Below, piece after piece: positions 1 to 9,642 of a stretch of DNA of 57,205 nucleotides (position 1 is its first letter; the number at the start of each line of letters is the position of its first letter). The stretch spans positions 1 to 57,205 of the forward strand of contig JAGVAP010000085.1 of NCBI GenBank assembly GCA_020060215.1, given 5' to 3'. Under the pieces are notes generated by a model. That model did not search any database, was not told where the DNA came from, and saw only the letters and a program-made list of their open reading frames with translations. Source of the DNA: Deltaproteobacteria bacterium. GTDB lineage: Bacteria; Desulfobacterota; DSM-4660; Desulfatiglandales; HGW-15. The position numbers and the translations under genes were made by a program.

Positions 1-333
1 CTGGGCCTGGACGCCCTGCGACGCGTCCACGAGCAGCAGGACGCCTTCGCAGGCGGCCAGGGATCGGGACACCTCGTAGGAAAAATCCACGTGGCCGGGG
101 GTATCGAGCAGGTTCAGCTCGTACGACTGCCCGTCCCTGGCCTTGTAGGGGAGCGTGATGGTGTGGCTCTTGATGGTGATCCCCCTCTCCCGCTCCAGGT
201 CCATGGAATCGAGGATCTGGTCCCGAAACTGCCTGGCGCTGACGAGCCCCGCATGCTGGATAAAGCGGTCGGCGAGGGTGGACTTGCCGTGATCGATATG
301 GGCGATGATGCTGAAATTTCTCGTCGGTTGCAT
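1..333 (-). CDS. lepA: Elongation factor 4 (LepA), N-terminal part, cut by window edge
   Basis: Translational GTPase LepA/EF4, which acts on the ribosome in the cytosol (back-translocation and assembly roles are family knowledge). The 111 visible codons begin [19 protein letters not shown]. They contain the P-loop (AHIDHGKS, residues 11-18), the switch I region ([12 protein letters not shown]) and the DTPGH G3 motif, and continue into [10 protein letters not shown]. This spacing is typical of Lep[20 protein letters not shown] at the extreme N-terminus separates it from TypA and EF-G. The C-terminal end lies outside the window. The start at 333 was chosen because the family begins a few residues before [10 protein letters not shown]; no strong ribosome-binding site is seen. 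A hairpin at 373-398 separates it from the upstream regulator gene. Confidence 0.93.
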   Translation of the reverse strand, partial: MQPTRNFSIIAHIDHGKSTLADRFIQHAGLVSARQFRDQILDSMDLERERGITIKSHTITLPYKARDGQSYELNLLDTPGHVDFSYEVSRSLAACEGVLLLVDASQGVQAQ

Positions 334-372
334 GGCAGCGTGCTGACCACTCCAGGTCTTCGGTAATAAACA

Positions 373-398
373 GGGGTTACGGCATGATCCGTAACCCC
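373..398 (-). terminator. Hairpin terminator between the GntR gene and lepA
   Basis: A perfect 10-bp inverted repeat, GGGGTTACGG / CCGTAACCCC, around a 6-nt loop. It follows the stop of the minus-strand GntR gene and precedes lepA. The downstream T-run is weak (TGTTTATTA on the minus strand), so termination may be partial. Stem and loop closely resemble the stronger terminator at 17662-17694. Confidence 0.6.
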
Positions 399-493
399 CG
401 GCGACGTTCATGGTGACTCGAACTGAGCGACGAATGGATTGTAGCAGGGAGGGAATCCTAAGTAAATACCTTTCTTCCCGACCTTTTCAGAGC

Positions 494-1228
494 TCACAAC
501 CCGGATGAGACCTTTTTCTCGCGGAAGATCTTGGCCATCTTCACCAGATTCTCCCCGAACTCGATCGCATGCTTCCGCATGGCTTCGGCGGCCCCATCGG
601 GGTCTCGTTTCAACACCGCTTCCACGATGGGGCGGTGCATCCCCGCCGGATGCAGCCACAGCGGTTGAGGCTCCACCACCTGAACCACACGCCTGGTCAT
701 GGCCATCAGCGACCGTTCCATGGCCTCGAGAAACCGGTTTCCGCAGATCTCGCCCAGGATGTAATGGACCGCGGTCTTCTTGTTCAGATCCTCCACCAGG
801 GTGAGGCTGGGCTGTTCTTCCGCTTCGAGGAGTTCTCTCAGCTGCCGGGCGGACTCCTCGTCTGCGTGCAGGGCCGCGAGCCGCGCCACTTCCGGCTCGA
901 TGACGACCCTCACGTGGACCAGTTCGGGGATGGAGATCTTTTCAGCCAGGAACAGGTCAATGAATGCGTTGCTCAGGTGTTCGAAAGTCAGATCCGTGAC
1001 AAATGTCCCGCCCGTCACCCCCGGGCGGGTGGAAAGGAAGCCTGCGCTCTCGAGGACCCGCAGCGACTCCCGAACGGCAACGCGGCTTACCTGGAACTGC
1101 TCGGCCAGCTCGCGCTCGGGCGGCAGCTTATCCCCGGTCTGGAACTGCCCGAGGAGGATGGCATGCTTCAACTGTTCGGTCACTTCATTGGATATCCTGG
1201 ACTGCTTGATCGGTTTGAAAGCCGGCAT
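494..1228 (-). CDS. GntR-family transcriptional regulator, FadR/FCD subfamily
   Basis: DNA-binding regulator of 244 aa. The N-terminal winged helix (about residues 10-75) carries the GntR signature (GDKLPPERELAEQFQVSRV, then AVRESLRVLE). The C-terminal helical FCD effector domain (about 90-235) contains the D...H...H metal/ligand pattern expected of FadR-type proteins. The start at 1228 (MPAFKP) is preferred over the upstream ATG at 1255 because AGAGAGG lies about 7-12 nt before it. It is transcribed divergently from the acyl-CoA ligase/TRAP operon, so it most likely senses the transported acid or its CoA ester and represses that operon. The effector is unknown. Confidence 0.9.
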   Translation of the reverse strand: MPAFKPIKQSRISNEVTEQLKHAILLGQFQTGDKLPPERELAEQFQVSRVAVRESLRVLESAGFLSTRPGVTGGTFVTDLTFEHLSNAFIDLFLAEKISIPELVHVRVVIEPEVARLAALHADEESARQLRELLEAEEQPSLTLVEDLNKKTAVHYILGEICGNRFLEAMERSLMAMTRRVVQVVEPQPLWLHPAGMHRPIVEAVLKRDPDGAAEAMRKHAIEFGENLVKMAKIFREKKVSSGL

Positions 1229-1301
1229 AGCCTGTACCTCTCTTGGGGACCACATCTACAGGAAAAGACCGATCTTCGCAACAAGTTTGTTAATTATTTG
1301 C

Positions 1302-1328
1302 TTGACACAATGAATATACCAATAATAC
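1302..1328 (+). promoter_or_regulatory. Candidate promoter of ligase-TRAP operon
   Basis: TTGACA at 1302-1307 and TAATAC at 1323-1328 lie in an AT-rich stretch between the divergent GntR gene and the ligase operon. The 15-bp spacer is short for sigma-70, so the -10 assignment is uncertain. It lies about 190 nt upstream of the ligase start, leaving room for a regulator site. Confidence 0.35.
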
Positions 1329-1514
1329 CTTTTAACCCTACCACGAACTCCGATTTCTGCGGAGTCATTCGAAACTGTTTAGGATTTTGCGCCCGGCCGA
1401 AGCTTCACGCAAAGGCAGGTGCTTCGGATTCTGGACTTGGTCACAATTTTGAACTCCCTTCGAGGGGGTCACCTGAGACCACCGGCTCAGCCGGCGGTGC
1501 CCAAGGGGGCTCAC

Positions 1515-3011
<1,497 letters not shown>

Positions 3012-3035
3012 CTCTGCCCCTGAACACCGGTCTGC

Positions 3036-3053
3036 TTGACCTGGACCGGTCAA
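3036..3053. repeat. 18-bp inverted repeat TTGACC-N6-GGTCAA
   Basis: Perfect 6-bp arms TTGACC (3036-3041) and GGTCAA (3048-3053) around TGGACC, just after the ligase stop and before dctP. It could be an operator or a short RNA hairpin; no T-run follows, so it is not a standard terminator. Confidence 0.4.
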
Positions 3054-3064
3054 ACCTAAACGCG

Positions 3065-3107
3065 ACCTCCGCAAGAGGAGGTGGCCCAACAACAACCATT
3101 GGGAGGT
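3065..3107 (+). promoter_or_regulatory. Anti-Shine-Dalgarno element before dctP
   Basis: ACCTCC at 3065-3070 is complementary to two copies of GGAGGT. One is at 3077-3082 (6-bp stem, loop GCAAGA). The other is the actual ribosome-binding site of dctP at 3102-3107, 6 nt before its ATG. The two pairings are mutually exclusive, so this leader could tune dctP translation relative to the ligase. This is inferred from sequence alone. Confidence 0.4.
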
Positions 3108-3113
3108 GAAGGC

Positions 3114-4127
3114 ATGAAGAGAGGTCTTTCGGTTCTGTACACGGCGTGTCTGGCGTTCCTGATCCTCGCGTTCCCGTTCAAGACCTTCGGGGAGGAGATC
3201 AAGCTGAGGTATTCGGTCATATGGCCCAAGATGCACCCCATGACCAAGCTGATGGAGGAGTGGGGACAGGAGGTCGAGAAGGCAACCCAGGGCCGCATCA
3301 AGACGACCATGTTCGCGAGCAACACCCTTGCCCCTCCGATGCAGGCCTATGATGCCACGGTGAAAGGGATCGTGGATGTGTGCGGGAACCTGCTGGCCTA
3401 TTCCCCGGGTCGGCTTCCCCTTTCCGAGGTGCTGCAGCAGCCCCTCGGGTACAAGAACGGTTATCAGGCCAGCAAGCTCGCCAATGCGTACTACAAGAAG
3501 TTCAAACCCAAGGAATTCGACGACGTCAAGGTCATGTACCTCCATGGCGCGGCCCCCGGTTTTGTCATGACCAAGAAGGCGATCAAGGCCACGGACGAGA
3601 TCAAGGGTCTCAGGATCAAGGCCAATGCGGAAAACGCCGAGATCGTGAAGAATCTCGGCGGCGCGCCGGTGACCATGCCCGTGAGCGAGACCTATGACGC
3701 CCTTTCGAGAGGCATTGTGGACGGGACCCTCTTCCCCATCGAGGCCCTGCAGGGTTTCAAGATCGGTGAAGTGGTCAAGACCGTCCTCGAAGACTATGGA
3801 ATGTCCTACATGACCTCGATGTACGTGGTTATGAACAAGGATAAGTGGAACTCGATCTCGCCGGCGGATCAGAAGGAGATCGAAAAGATCAACGACGAAT
3901 ACAATGAGAAGATCGCCAAACTGTGGGTCGCGCTGGACAACAAGGCCAAGGAATTTGCGATCGGCAAAGGGGTGACCTTCGTGACCGTTCCCGAAAAACA
4001 ACAGGCGGCGACGGCCGAAAAGATGAAACCGATCCTGGATGCTTATGTGAACATGGCGAAATCCAAGGGACTGCCCGGGGATGAGGCCCTGAAGTTCTGC
4101 CGGGATTACCTGAAGAGCCATCCTTAG
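3114..4127 (+). CDS. dctP: TRAP transporter solute-binding protein (DctP family)
   Basis: Periplasmic receptor that delivers an organic acid to the DctQM membrane complex. The 337-aa protein has a signal peptide (MKRG, hydrophobic core at about 5-22, likely cleavage after FKTFG/E). A mature DctP fold follows, including the LRIKANAENAEIVKNLGG region and the ...SRGIVDGTLFPIEAL segment typical of the ligand-gating domain. The start was chosen at MKRG because GGGAGGTGAAGGC precedes it and the signal peptide begins there; an upstream in-frame ATG at 3081 would disrupt the signal sequence. It is encoded between the acyl-CoA ligase and dctQ/dctM in the same direction. The substrate is probably the carboxylate activated by the upstream ligase. 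Confidence 0.92.
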   Translation: MKRGLSVLYTACLAFLILAFPFKTFGEEIKLRYSVIWPKMHPMTKLMEEWGQEVEKATQGRIKTTMFASNTLAPPMQAYDATVKGIVDVCGNLLAYSPGRLPLSEVLQQPLGYKNGYQASKLANAYYKKFKPKEFDDVKVMYLHGAAPGFVMTKKAIKATDEIKGLRIKANAENAEIVKNLGGAPVTMPVSETYDALSRGIVDGTLFPIEALQGFKIGEVVKTVLEDYGMSYMTSMYVVMNKDKWNSISPADQKEIEKINDEYNEKIAKLWVALDNKAKEFAIGKGVTFVTVPEKQQAATAEKMKPILDAYVNMAKSKGLPGDEALKFCRDYLKSHP

Positions 4128-4225
4128 TCAAAGAAGACCGGAAGAAGAACGGCTGGGGGATCGAACCTCGCTTCAACCCTCAGCCGTTCAGCTGTCGTGA
4201 ACCCCCCCACTTCCAGAGGCAGGAA

Positions 4226-4708
4226 ATGAGACGTTTGATGGCGGCCGTGATCAAGGGGGATATGGTCCTGTATTCGATCGCCGGCGTGGTCCTGGCGTTC
4301 ATGATCCTCCTGACCCTTTGTGACGTGATCCTGAGGAATCTCGGACATCCCATTACCGGATCCATGGAGATTATCCAGTACGGCGGCTCCATCGTGTTTG
4401 GCTTCTCCATTCCCTATGCCACCTCCATGGGGGCCCAGGTCCTCGTGGATCTGGTCACCCGGAGGCTGGGGATCAAGAACAGAAGAAGGATACAGGTCGC
4501 TACCAGGTCCGTCGGCATCGTCATGTTCCTGTTCATCGCCTACAACTTCGCCGTGTACGCCATGGACGTGATGCGGACGGGGGAGCTCACGGCGAGCTTC
4601 AAGATCCCGTACTACCCGTTCTGCTTTGCCATTGCACTCAGCTTCCTGTTCCAGAGCCTCACCATCTCCTGCGACCTGATCAAGACCGTGCAGGGAGAAA
4701 AGCGATGA
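4226..4708 (+). CDS. dctQ: TRAP transporter small permease (DctQ family)
   Basis: Small four-helix membrane subunit of a TRAP carboxylate importer; it partners DctM in the inner membrane. The 160-aa protein has hydrophobic segments at about 12-32, 50-68, 88-108 and 128-148, with the DVILRNLG and STSMG-type motifs of the family (here DVILRNLGHPITGSMEI). GAGGCAGGAA precedes the ATG at 4226. The stop overlaps the dctM start (ATGA at 4705-4708), which implies translational coupling. Normal length, no defects seen. Confidence 0.9.
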   Translation: MRRLMAAVIKGDMVLYSIAGVVLAFMILLTLCDVILRNLGHPITGSMEIIQYGGSIVFGFSIPYATSMGAQVLVDLVTRRLGIKNRRRIQVATRSVGIVMFLFIAYNFAVYAMDVMRTGELTASFKIPYYPFCFAIALSFLFQSLTISCDLIKTVQGEKR

Positions 4709-6009
4709 GTGACACCGCCGTCGGCGTATACGGCATCATCATCCTTCTGGGGCTTTTCCTGACAGGGCTCGAAATGGCCTATTGCATGATCCTGGTGGGG
4801 TTTGTCGGGTTCACGTTCCTGATGTCGTTCGGGGCCGCCTCCAACCTGGTGGTCAAGGACTTTTTCGACACCTTCACCACTTACAGCTATACGGTCATCC
4901 CCCTGTTCATCATGATGGGGGAGCTGGCCCAGAATTCCAACATCGCCAAGAGGCTCTACGTGGGCGCGCACAAGTGGATCGGACACATCCCCGGCGGCCT
5001 GGCCATGACCACGGTGCTGGGCGCAACCGCATTCAAGGCGATGTGCGGCTCGACCCTCGCGACGGTGGGGACCTTCTCCGGACTGGCCATTCCCGAAATG
5101 GATCGTTACGGCTACAAGAAGGAGCTCTCCTCAGGGACCATCGCCTCGGTCAGCACGATCGGCATGATCCTGCCGCCCAGCACGGTCCTGATCATCTACG
5201 GGCTCCAGGTGGAGCAGTCCATCGGCCGCCTCTTCCTGGCGGGGATCCTCCCGGCATTGATGATCTCCTTCTTTTTCATGCTCGTGATCGCCGGGTGGGT
5301 GACCTGGCAGCCCGAGATTGCGCCCAGGGCGGAAAAGGGGTCCTGGAGGGAGAGGATCGGAGCGATCCCCGACGGTCTGATCATCCTGGTGATTTTCGCT
5401 ATTGTGATCGGCGGCATGATCACCGGGTTCTTCAGTCCCACCGAGTCCGGCACCATCGGTACGGTGGCCGTCTTCCTGCTGGCCTTGACCAGGAGAGAAG
5501 TGAACGGCAAGATGCTCGTGAGCTCCTTTCGGGGGTCGTTGAGGACCTCCATCATGACGCTGATGCTGATTGCGGGATCCTCCATTTTCGGCCACTTCCT
5601 TGCGGTGACCGAGATCCCCATGATGACCGCCGAATGGGCCGGTTCCCTGGAGGTGCCGAACTTCCTGATCATGGTGGTCATCATCGCCGTGTATCTGATC
5701 GGCGGCTCCATCATGGATGATCTGGCCTTCATGGTGCTGGCCACACCGATCTTCTACCCGACCGTCGTGAACCTGGGGTATGATCCCATCTGGTTCGGCA
5801 TCCTGATCTGCATGACCCTCATGATCGGCGGCCTCATTCCGCCCATCGCCATCTATGTCTTCATCCTGGGGAACATCACAGGGCTCCCTTTCAAGACCAT
5901 CTACAAAGGGGTCGTTCCATTCCTCAGCGCTCTTGTGGTCGCCCTGGTGATCATGTTCGTCTTCCCGGAGTTCGCGGTCTGGCTGCCGAACCTCCTGATG
6001 GGCGGATAG
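4705..6009 (+). CDS. dctM: TRAP transporter large permease (DctM family)
   Basis: Main membrane translocation subunit of the sodium-coupled TRAP importer, 434 aa. It has about 11-12 hydrophobic helices and conserved family blocks: PLFIMMGELAQNSNIAKRLY, the GATAFKAMCGSTLATVGTFSG region, MILPPSTVLIIYG and PTESGTIG (about 244-251). It is coupled to dctQ by a 4-nt overlap and followed by a strong hairpin terminator at 6037-6059, so it closes the ligase-dctP-dctQ-dctM operon. Confidence 0.94.
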   Translation: MSDTAVGVYGIIILLGLFLTGLEMAYCMILVGFVGFTFLMSFGAASNLVVKDFFDTFTTYSYTVIPLFIMMGELAQNSNIAKRLYVGAHKWIGHIPGGLAMTTVLGATAFKAMCGSTLATVGTFSGLAIPEMDRYGYKKELSSGTIASVSTIGMILPPSTVLIIYGLQVEQSIGRLFLAGILPALMISFFFMLVIAGWVTWQPEIAPRAEKGSWRERIGAIPDGLIILVIFAIVIGGMITGFFSPTESGTIGTVAVFLLALTRREVNGKMLVSSFRGSLRTSIMTLMLIAGSSIFGHFLAVTEIPMMTAEWAGSLEVPNFLIMVVIIAVYLIGGSIMDDLAFMVLATPIFYPTVVNLGYDPIWFGILICMTLMIGGLIPPIAIYVFILGNITGLPFKTIYKGVVPFLSALVVALVIMFVFPEFAVWLPNLLMGG

Positions 6010-6036
6010 CCGAGGATCCGTGTCCCCAGGAAAAAG

Positions 6037-6059
6037 ACGCCGGGAGAACCCCGGCGTTT
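6037..6059 (+). terminator. Rho-independent terminator of the first TRAP operon
   Basis: ACGCCGGG / CCCGGCGT stem (6037-6044, 6050-6057) with loop AGAAC, an A-run before it and TTT after. It lies about 30 nt past the dctM stop. Confidence 0.8.
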
Positions 6060-6349
6060 CCCTATTGATGCAGCGATCAGTGAGGACAGTGGTAAGCCGG
6101 CTCCGCACGCCGTCCAATGCCCAGCTTCCGAAAGAAGCTTCGGCCGAAGAAATGTATCCCTCCAAGGACCTTTATCTGTTATCATATTTTGTCATTGCTT
6201 GGTGTTTGGTCTCATTCCGGACTTCGGCGAAAAGGAACGAGATCATCGCCCTGTCGAGCGTCATCCGTTCACAGCCGTACCGTTGCGGGAGCAAGCAGAC
6301 ATGAGCGGCAGCGCTGATCTGCTGTCCGACACTACAGCGGAGCTCTGAA
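6060..6349. other. Intergenic stretch before the histidine kinase
   Basis: About 290 nt without a credible gene. A locally AT-rich part (about 6170-6200) probably holds the promoter of the kinase-kaiB pair, but no clear -35/-10 pair is recognised. Short reading frames here lack codon bias and ribosome-binding sites. Confidence 0.4.
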
Positions 6350-8338
6350 ATGCGAAACCTTCGCAACCGTGGGAAACCACAGCTCATAGACGAAATCGAG
6401 CAACTTCGCGCCAGGTTGCAGGAGGCAGAGCAGACCCTCGAGGCTATTCGTTCCGGGGACGTGGATGCCCTGGTGGTGGCGGGGCCGCAGGGTGAGCGAG
6501 TCTTCTCCCTCACCGGCGCCGAGCACATCTACCGAGTCATCGCCGAGACCATGCATGAGGCCGCCCTCACGGTGACCCCGGACGGAACCGTCCTTTTCTG
6601 CAACCGGCGATTCTGCGATTTGATGAAGTCACCCGTCAATGAAACGATCGGCCGGAAGATCACGCGCTTCGTCTCCCCTCCGCAAGAGCAGCCGCTTGAG
6701 AAGATCTTGGTGGACGTCCAAGCCGGACCGCTCCAGCGCCGTCTGACGTTCCGCGCCTCAGACGGTACTCCAATCCCGGTCCTGTTGTCGGCCAGCGTGA
6801 TCGTGGAGAACTCGAGCCGCAGCATCTGCCTGGTAGCCTCGGACCTCACGGAGGTCGAGGAATCCGGGAACTCGATCAGGGTCCTACGGGAGCACCAGCA
6901 AGCCCTGGAGGCAAGTGAGCATCGCCTCCGCGCGATCTTCGACTCCGCTGAAGAGGCGATCATCACCCTCGATGATGATCAGCGCTGCCTGGAAGCAAAC
7001 CCTGCCACGGGCGTCATTACCGGCATTCCCCATGCGCAGTTGGCAGGTCGTTTCCTGGGAGAGTTCGTCGATCCGCACTATGACCTCCCGGCAGCCTGGG
7101 CGGGATTTCTGAAGACCGGGCGGTTTCACGGCGAAGTGAGGGTTCTGCATACCAGCGGTGAGGAACGGATTCTGGAGGCTTCCGGTGTGGCCCATATCGG
7201 TCCGGGGCGCCACCTGTTTGTCGGCCATGATGTCACTGAGCGCAAGCGGATGGAAGAGGGATTGCGTTCCACTCATGCCAAGATGAACTCTCTCATGGAG
7301 AGAATGAGTGACGCTTTTGTTACCTTCGATCGCGGATGGCGGTACACCTATATCAATCCTGCGGCTGCCCGGATTCTTCGGATGGAGCCGGAAGAACTGC
7401 TTGGGAAGAACGTTTGGGAGATCTGGCCGGGAGCCTACGACCACCCCGTAGGCGTGACTTTTCGCCGCTCCCTCGAGGAGGATATCCCGATGCGGTTGGA
7501 AACCTATTACGGAGAACCGCTTAACGGTTGGTTCGAATGCCGCTGCTATCCGATGCCGGATGGTTTGGCCACGTTCTTCAGCGACATTACCGTTCGCAAG
7601 CGTGCGGAAGAAGCCCTGGAGCTGCGGGTCCGGGAGCGCACCGCGGAGCTCGAGCGAAAAAACCGGGAGCTGCAGGATTTTGCATTCATAGCCTCCCATG
7701 ACCTTTCCGAACCTCTGCGGAAGATCCAGACCTTCGGTTCGCTCCTTCATGAGAAGAACGCCGCTCTCCTGGATCATCAGTCCAAGGACTATATCTCGAG
7801 GATGACAGGGGCGGCAAACCGCATGCAGGATCTGCTCGATGCGCTCCTCAGGTATTCGCGCATCGAAAGCAGAGGCCAGGCCTTCGGACCGGTAAAGCTG
7901 CACGATGTGGCAAAAGAAGCCGCAGGCGATCTGGAGCTGTCCGTTCAGAAGATCCAGGCGCGTATCGAGATCGGACCTCTGCCGGTCGTCACCGGCGACC
8001 CGGACCAGCTGAGACAGCTGTTCCAGAACGTCTTTGCCAATGCGCTCAAGTACCGCCGCTCGGAGGCCGGTACATCCATCAGGATTTACGGTGAGGAGAA
8101 TCACGGCGCAGTTCGAGTTTTCGTTGAAGACAACGGGATCGGCTTCGACGAGAAATACCTCGACAAGATCTTTCAGCCCTTTCAGCGTCTCCACGGGAAG
8201 AACGAGTATTCGGGAACAGGCATCGGCCTGGCCATCTGCAGGAAGATCGTGGAGCGGCACGGAGGGACAATCACCGCCAGGAGCACCCCCGGGAAGGGCT
8301 CGACATTCATCCTGACGCTGCCCGCAAAACAGCCTTGA
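6350..8338 (+). CDS. Multi-PAS sensor histidine kinase (phytochrome-like HisKA)
   Basis: Cytoplasmic sensor kinase of 662 aa with no membrane segment. Order: an N-terminal coiled coil (about 10-35), three PAS domains (about 60-170, 195-300, 310-420, each ending in a DLTE/DVTERK/DITVRKRAEE-type linker), then HisKA and HATPase_c. The HisKA carries the H-box FIASHDLSEPLRKI, phospho-acceptor H450. The HATPase_c has the N-box NVFANALKYR, the G1 box DNGIGFDEKY and the G2 box GTGIGLAICRKIV. This H-box type (SHDLxEPLRK) is common in soluble PAS kinases. No cognate receiver is adjacent; kaiB follows 162 nt downstream on the same strand. KaiB-family proteins work with SasA- or CikA-like kinases, so a functional link is plausible but not shown. 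Confidence 0.9.
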   Translation: MRNLRNRGKPQLIDEIEQLRARLQEAEQTLEAIRSGDVDALVVAGPQGERVFSLTGAEHIYRVIAETMHEAALTVTPDGTVLFCNRRFCDLMKSPVNETIGRKITRFVSPPQEQPLEKILVDVQAGPLQRRLTFRASDGTPIPVLLSASVIVENSSRSICLVASDLTEVEESGNSIRVLREHQQALEASEHRLRAIFDSAEEAIITLDDDQRCLEANPATGVITGIPHAQLAGRFLGEFVDPHYDLPAAWAGFLKTGRFHGEVRVLHTSGEERILEASGVAHIGPGRHLFVGHDVTERKRMEEGLRSTHAKMNSLMERMSDAFVTFDRGWRYTYINPAAARILRMEPEELLGKNVWEIWPGAYDHPVGVTFRRSLEEDIPMRLETYYGEPLNGWFECRCYPMPDGLATFFSDITVRKRAEEALELRVRERTAELERKNRELQDFAFIASHDLSEPLRKIQTFGSLLHEKNAALLDHQSKDYISRMTGAANRMQDLLDALLRYSRIESRGQAFGPVKLHDVAKEAAGDLELSVQKIQARIEIGPLPVVTGDPDQLRQLFQNVFANALKYRRSEAGTSIRIYGEENHGAVRVFVEDNGIGFDEKYLDKIFQPFQRLHGKNEYSGTGIGLAICRKIVERHGGTITARSTPGKGSTFILTLPAKQP

Positions 8339-8500
8339 GACCCGAAACGGGGACGGGGGGGGACCGGGTCCTTGCGGTGCCCACGCTTCTCCGGGAAATC
8401 CCTGAGCCCCCTGTCAGGGAAGATCATGGACGATCTTCGAGTGCCGAGCGGGTTCTGGTCGGGCTCGATATCAAGAGCCGAGGCAGAGAGAGGAGATAGT

Positions 8501-8854
8501 ATGCCCAGGAAAGCCGCTGACTCAAAGAAGAAGAGGATCGAATCCGCCGTAACCGCCCGCAAAAAGGCAAGGTATATACTTCGGCTCTACGTGGCGGGTA
8601 TTACCCCTCGGTCCCAGGAGGCCATACGCAACGTTACGGAGATATGCGAGGAGCACCTTGCAGGCCGGTATGATCTTCAGATCGTCGACCTCTACCAGCA
8701 GCCGGTCCTCGCAAAGGGCGAGCAGATCGTCGCCGCTCCGACGCTGATCAAGCAACTGCCTGAACCCCTGAGAAAGCTGATCGGCAGTATGGCGGACAAG
8801 GAAAAGGTGTTGGTGGGACTCGACCTCCGTCCCCGGCCGGAGCCCAGGCGATGA
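8501..8854 (+). CDS. kaiB: KaiB-family protein
   Basis: Small thioredoxin-like/fold-switching protein homologous to the circadian clock component KaiB, 117 aa. The core runs from residue 24 to about 110: ARKKARYILRLYVAGITPRS, then QEAIRNVTEICEE, ...YDLQIVDLYQQPVLA, ...VAAPTLIKQLP and KEKVLVGLDL. These match the KaiB signature segments KLYVAG, IDVLKNPQLA, ATPTLAK and EKVLIGLDL. The first about 23 residues form a lysine/arginine-rich tail that cyanobacterial KaiB lacks. The ATG at 8501 follows GAGAGGAG. No kaiC or kaiA is seen nearby. In non-cyanobacteria KaiB paralogues have been tied to stress responses as well as timing, so the role is open. Confidence 0.92.
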   Translation: MPRKAADSKKKRIESAVTARKKARYILRLYVAGITPRSQEAIRNVTEICEEHLAGRYDLQIVDLYQQPVLAKGEQIVAAPTLIKQLPEPLRKLIGSMADKEKVLVGLDLRPRPEPRR

Positions 8855-8995
8855 AACACGCCGACTATCCCCAGGCACATAGTCTAAGATCTTGAAATCA
8901 AACCGGCCGGTGTGGTGCTAATGTGGCTTTTGATTGTCATTGTGGTGGGTTGGGTGGGGCGGCCGGGCGGCCCCGGCAATGGTTTCTGTTTTTAG

Positions 8996-9018
8996 AAAAA
9001 GTGGCGCTTCGGCCGCCC
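8996..9018 (-). terminator. Candidate terminator of the leftward prophage genes
   Basis: On the minus strand a GC-rich hairpin (GGCG / CGCC arms, loop GCCGAAG) is followed by ACTTTTT, 23 nt after the stop of the 9041-9415 gene. The stem is short, so confidence is limited. Confidence 0.4.
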
Positions 9019-9040
9019 TTTTGGCAGATGGTTCAAGAAG

Positions 9041-9415
9041 TCAGCGAGTGGCCAAATTGCCCTGATGGACCCAGCAAAGCCGATCACCGGATATCCGTAC
9101 CTGATACCACTGACCATCTTTTTGAACGACCGTGACGGCCTGGCCTGGGGCGAACTGGGCCACCTGCTGGATCTGGTTTGCATAAGGGTAATGGTACCCG
9201 GTCGCGGGCCTGGATACCTGCATTGTCTTCGGGTATTCTTGCCAGGACTTCAGTGATTTTCCCTGGGCCTGCAGCTGCTGCCTTTCTTCATTCTCGTTCT
9301 GGCTAATCGTCATTCCGATCCAGCCGACCACCAGGATCAGGCCGAATACAAAAAGCAGTATGCGCGCGGTGCGAGGCCCCTTGTTCGTGCAATCGCTATG
9401 CGTGATCGCTGTCAT
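9041..9415 (-). CDS. Small single-pass membrane protein with SH3-like tail (prophage-associated)
   Basis: Protein of 124 aa with one N-terminal transmembrane helix (ILLFVFGLILVVGWIGMTI, about 19-37). A short coiled linker (ENEERQQLQAQGKSLKSW) follows. The C-terminal segment (FAPGQAVTVVQKDGQWYQVR, then CWVHQGNLA) resembles bacterial SH3-type domains. GGGAAGGGGG precedes the ATG at 9415. It starts 25 nt after the small gene at 9441-9617 and probably shares a transcript with the repressor. The function is unknown; a superinfection-exclusion or lysogenic-conversion role would fit its place next to a repressor, but that is inference. Confidence 0.7.
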   Translation of the reverse strand: MTAITHSDCTNKGPRTARILLFVFGLILVVGWIGMTISQNENEERQQLQAQGKSLKSWQEYPKTMQVSRPATGYHYPYANQIQQVAQFAPGQAVTVVQKDGQWYQVRISGDRLCWVHQGNLATR

Positions 9416-9440
9416 GAAGACCCCCTTCCCTACCAGAAAA

Positions 9441-9617
9441 TCAGTGCGCTGCTTTTCTCAATTTCCATTCCAAATCTTTCAGGCTTTGAACGGCCAAAGT
9501 CAAGAGGATTGTCTGTGTGTCACTTAGCTTCAGTTCCATTCGGGACTGGATATGATCCAGCAGTTCGGTCAGAAGGAATAAGGTTTGCCTATCATCATTC
9601 GTCATGATCGTAGACAT
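9441..9617 (-). CDS. Small hypothetical protein (58 aa) in the prophage repressor operon
   Basis: A short gene reading MSTIMTNDDRQTLFLLTELL... and ending ...SLKDLEWKLRKAAH, 58 aa. It is leucine-rich and predicted helical throughout, with no recognised domain. AGGGGTG lies 6 nt before the ATG at 9617; a second in-frame ATG at 9605 has no better site. It sits 25 nt after the repressor stop (9643) and 25 nt before the next gene, all on the minus strand, with coding-like third positions. Cro-like or anti-repressor functions are possible but nothing in the sequence decides. Confidence 0.65.
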   Translation of the reverse strand: MSTIMTNDDRQTLFLLTELLDHIQSRMELKLSDTQTILLTLAVQSLKDLEWKLRKAAH

Positions 9618-9642
9618 CTTACACCCCTACTCTTCATCGGCC

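Noticed and set aside
8911..8945. Three TGTGG repeats possibly marking the Mu-like left end
   Set aside because: Spacing of 11 and 19 nt is irregular and no terminal TG plus target duplication could be matched to the right side; not called as an end.
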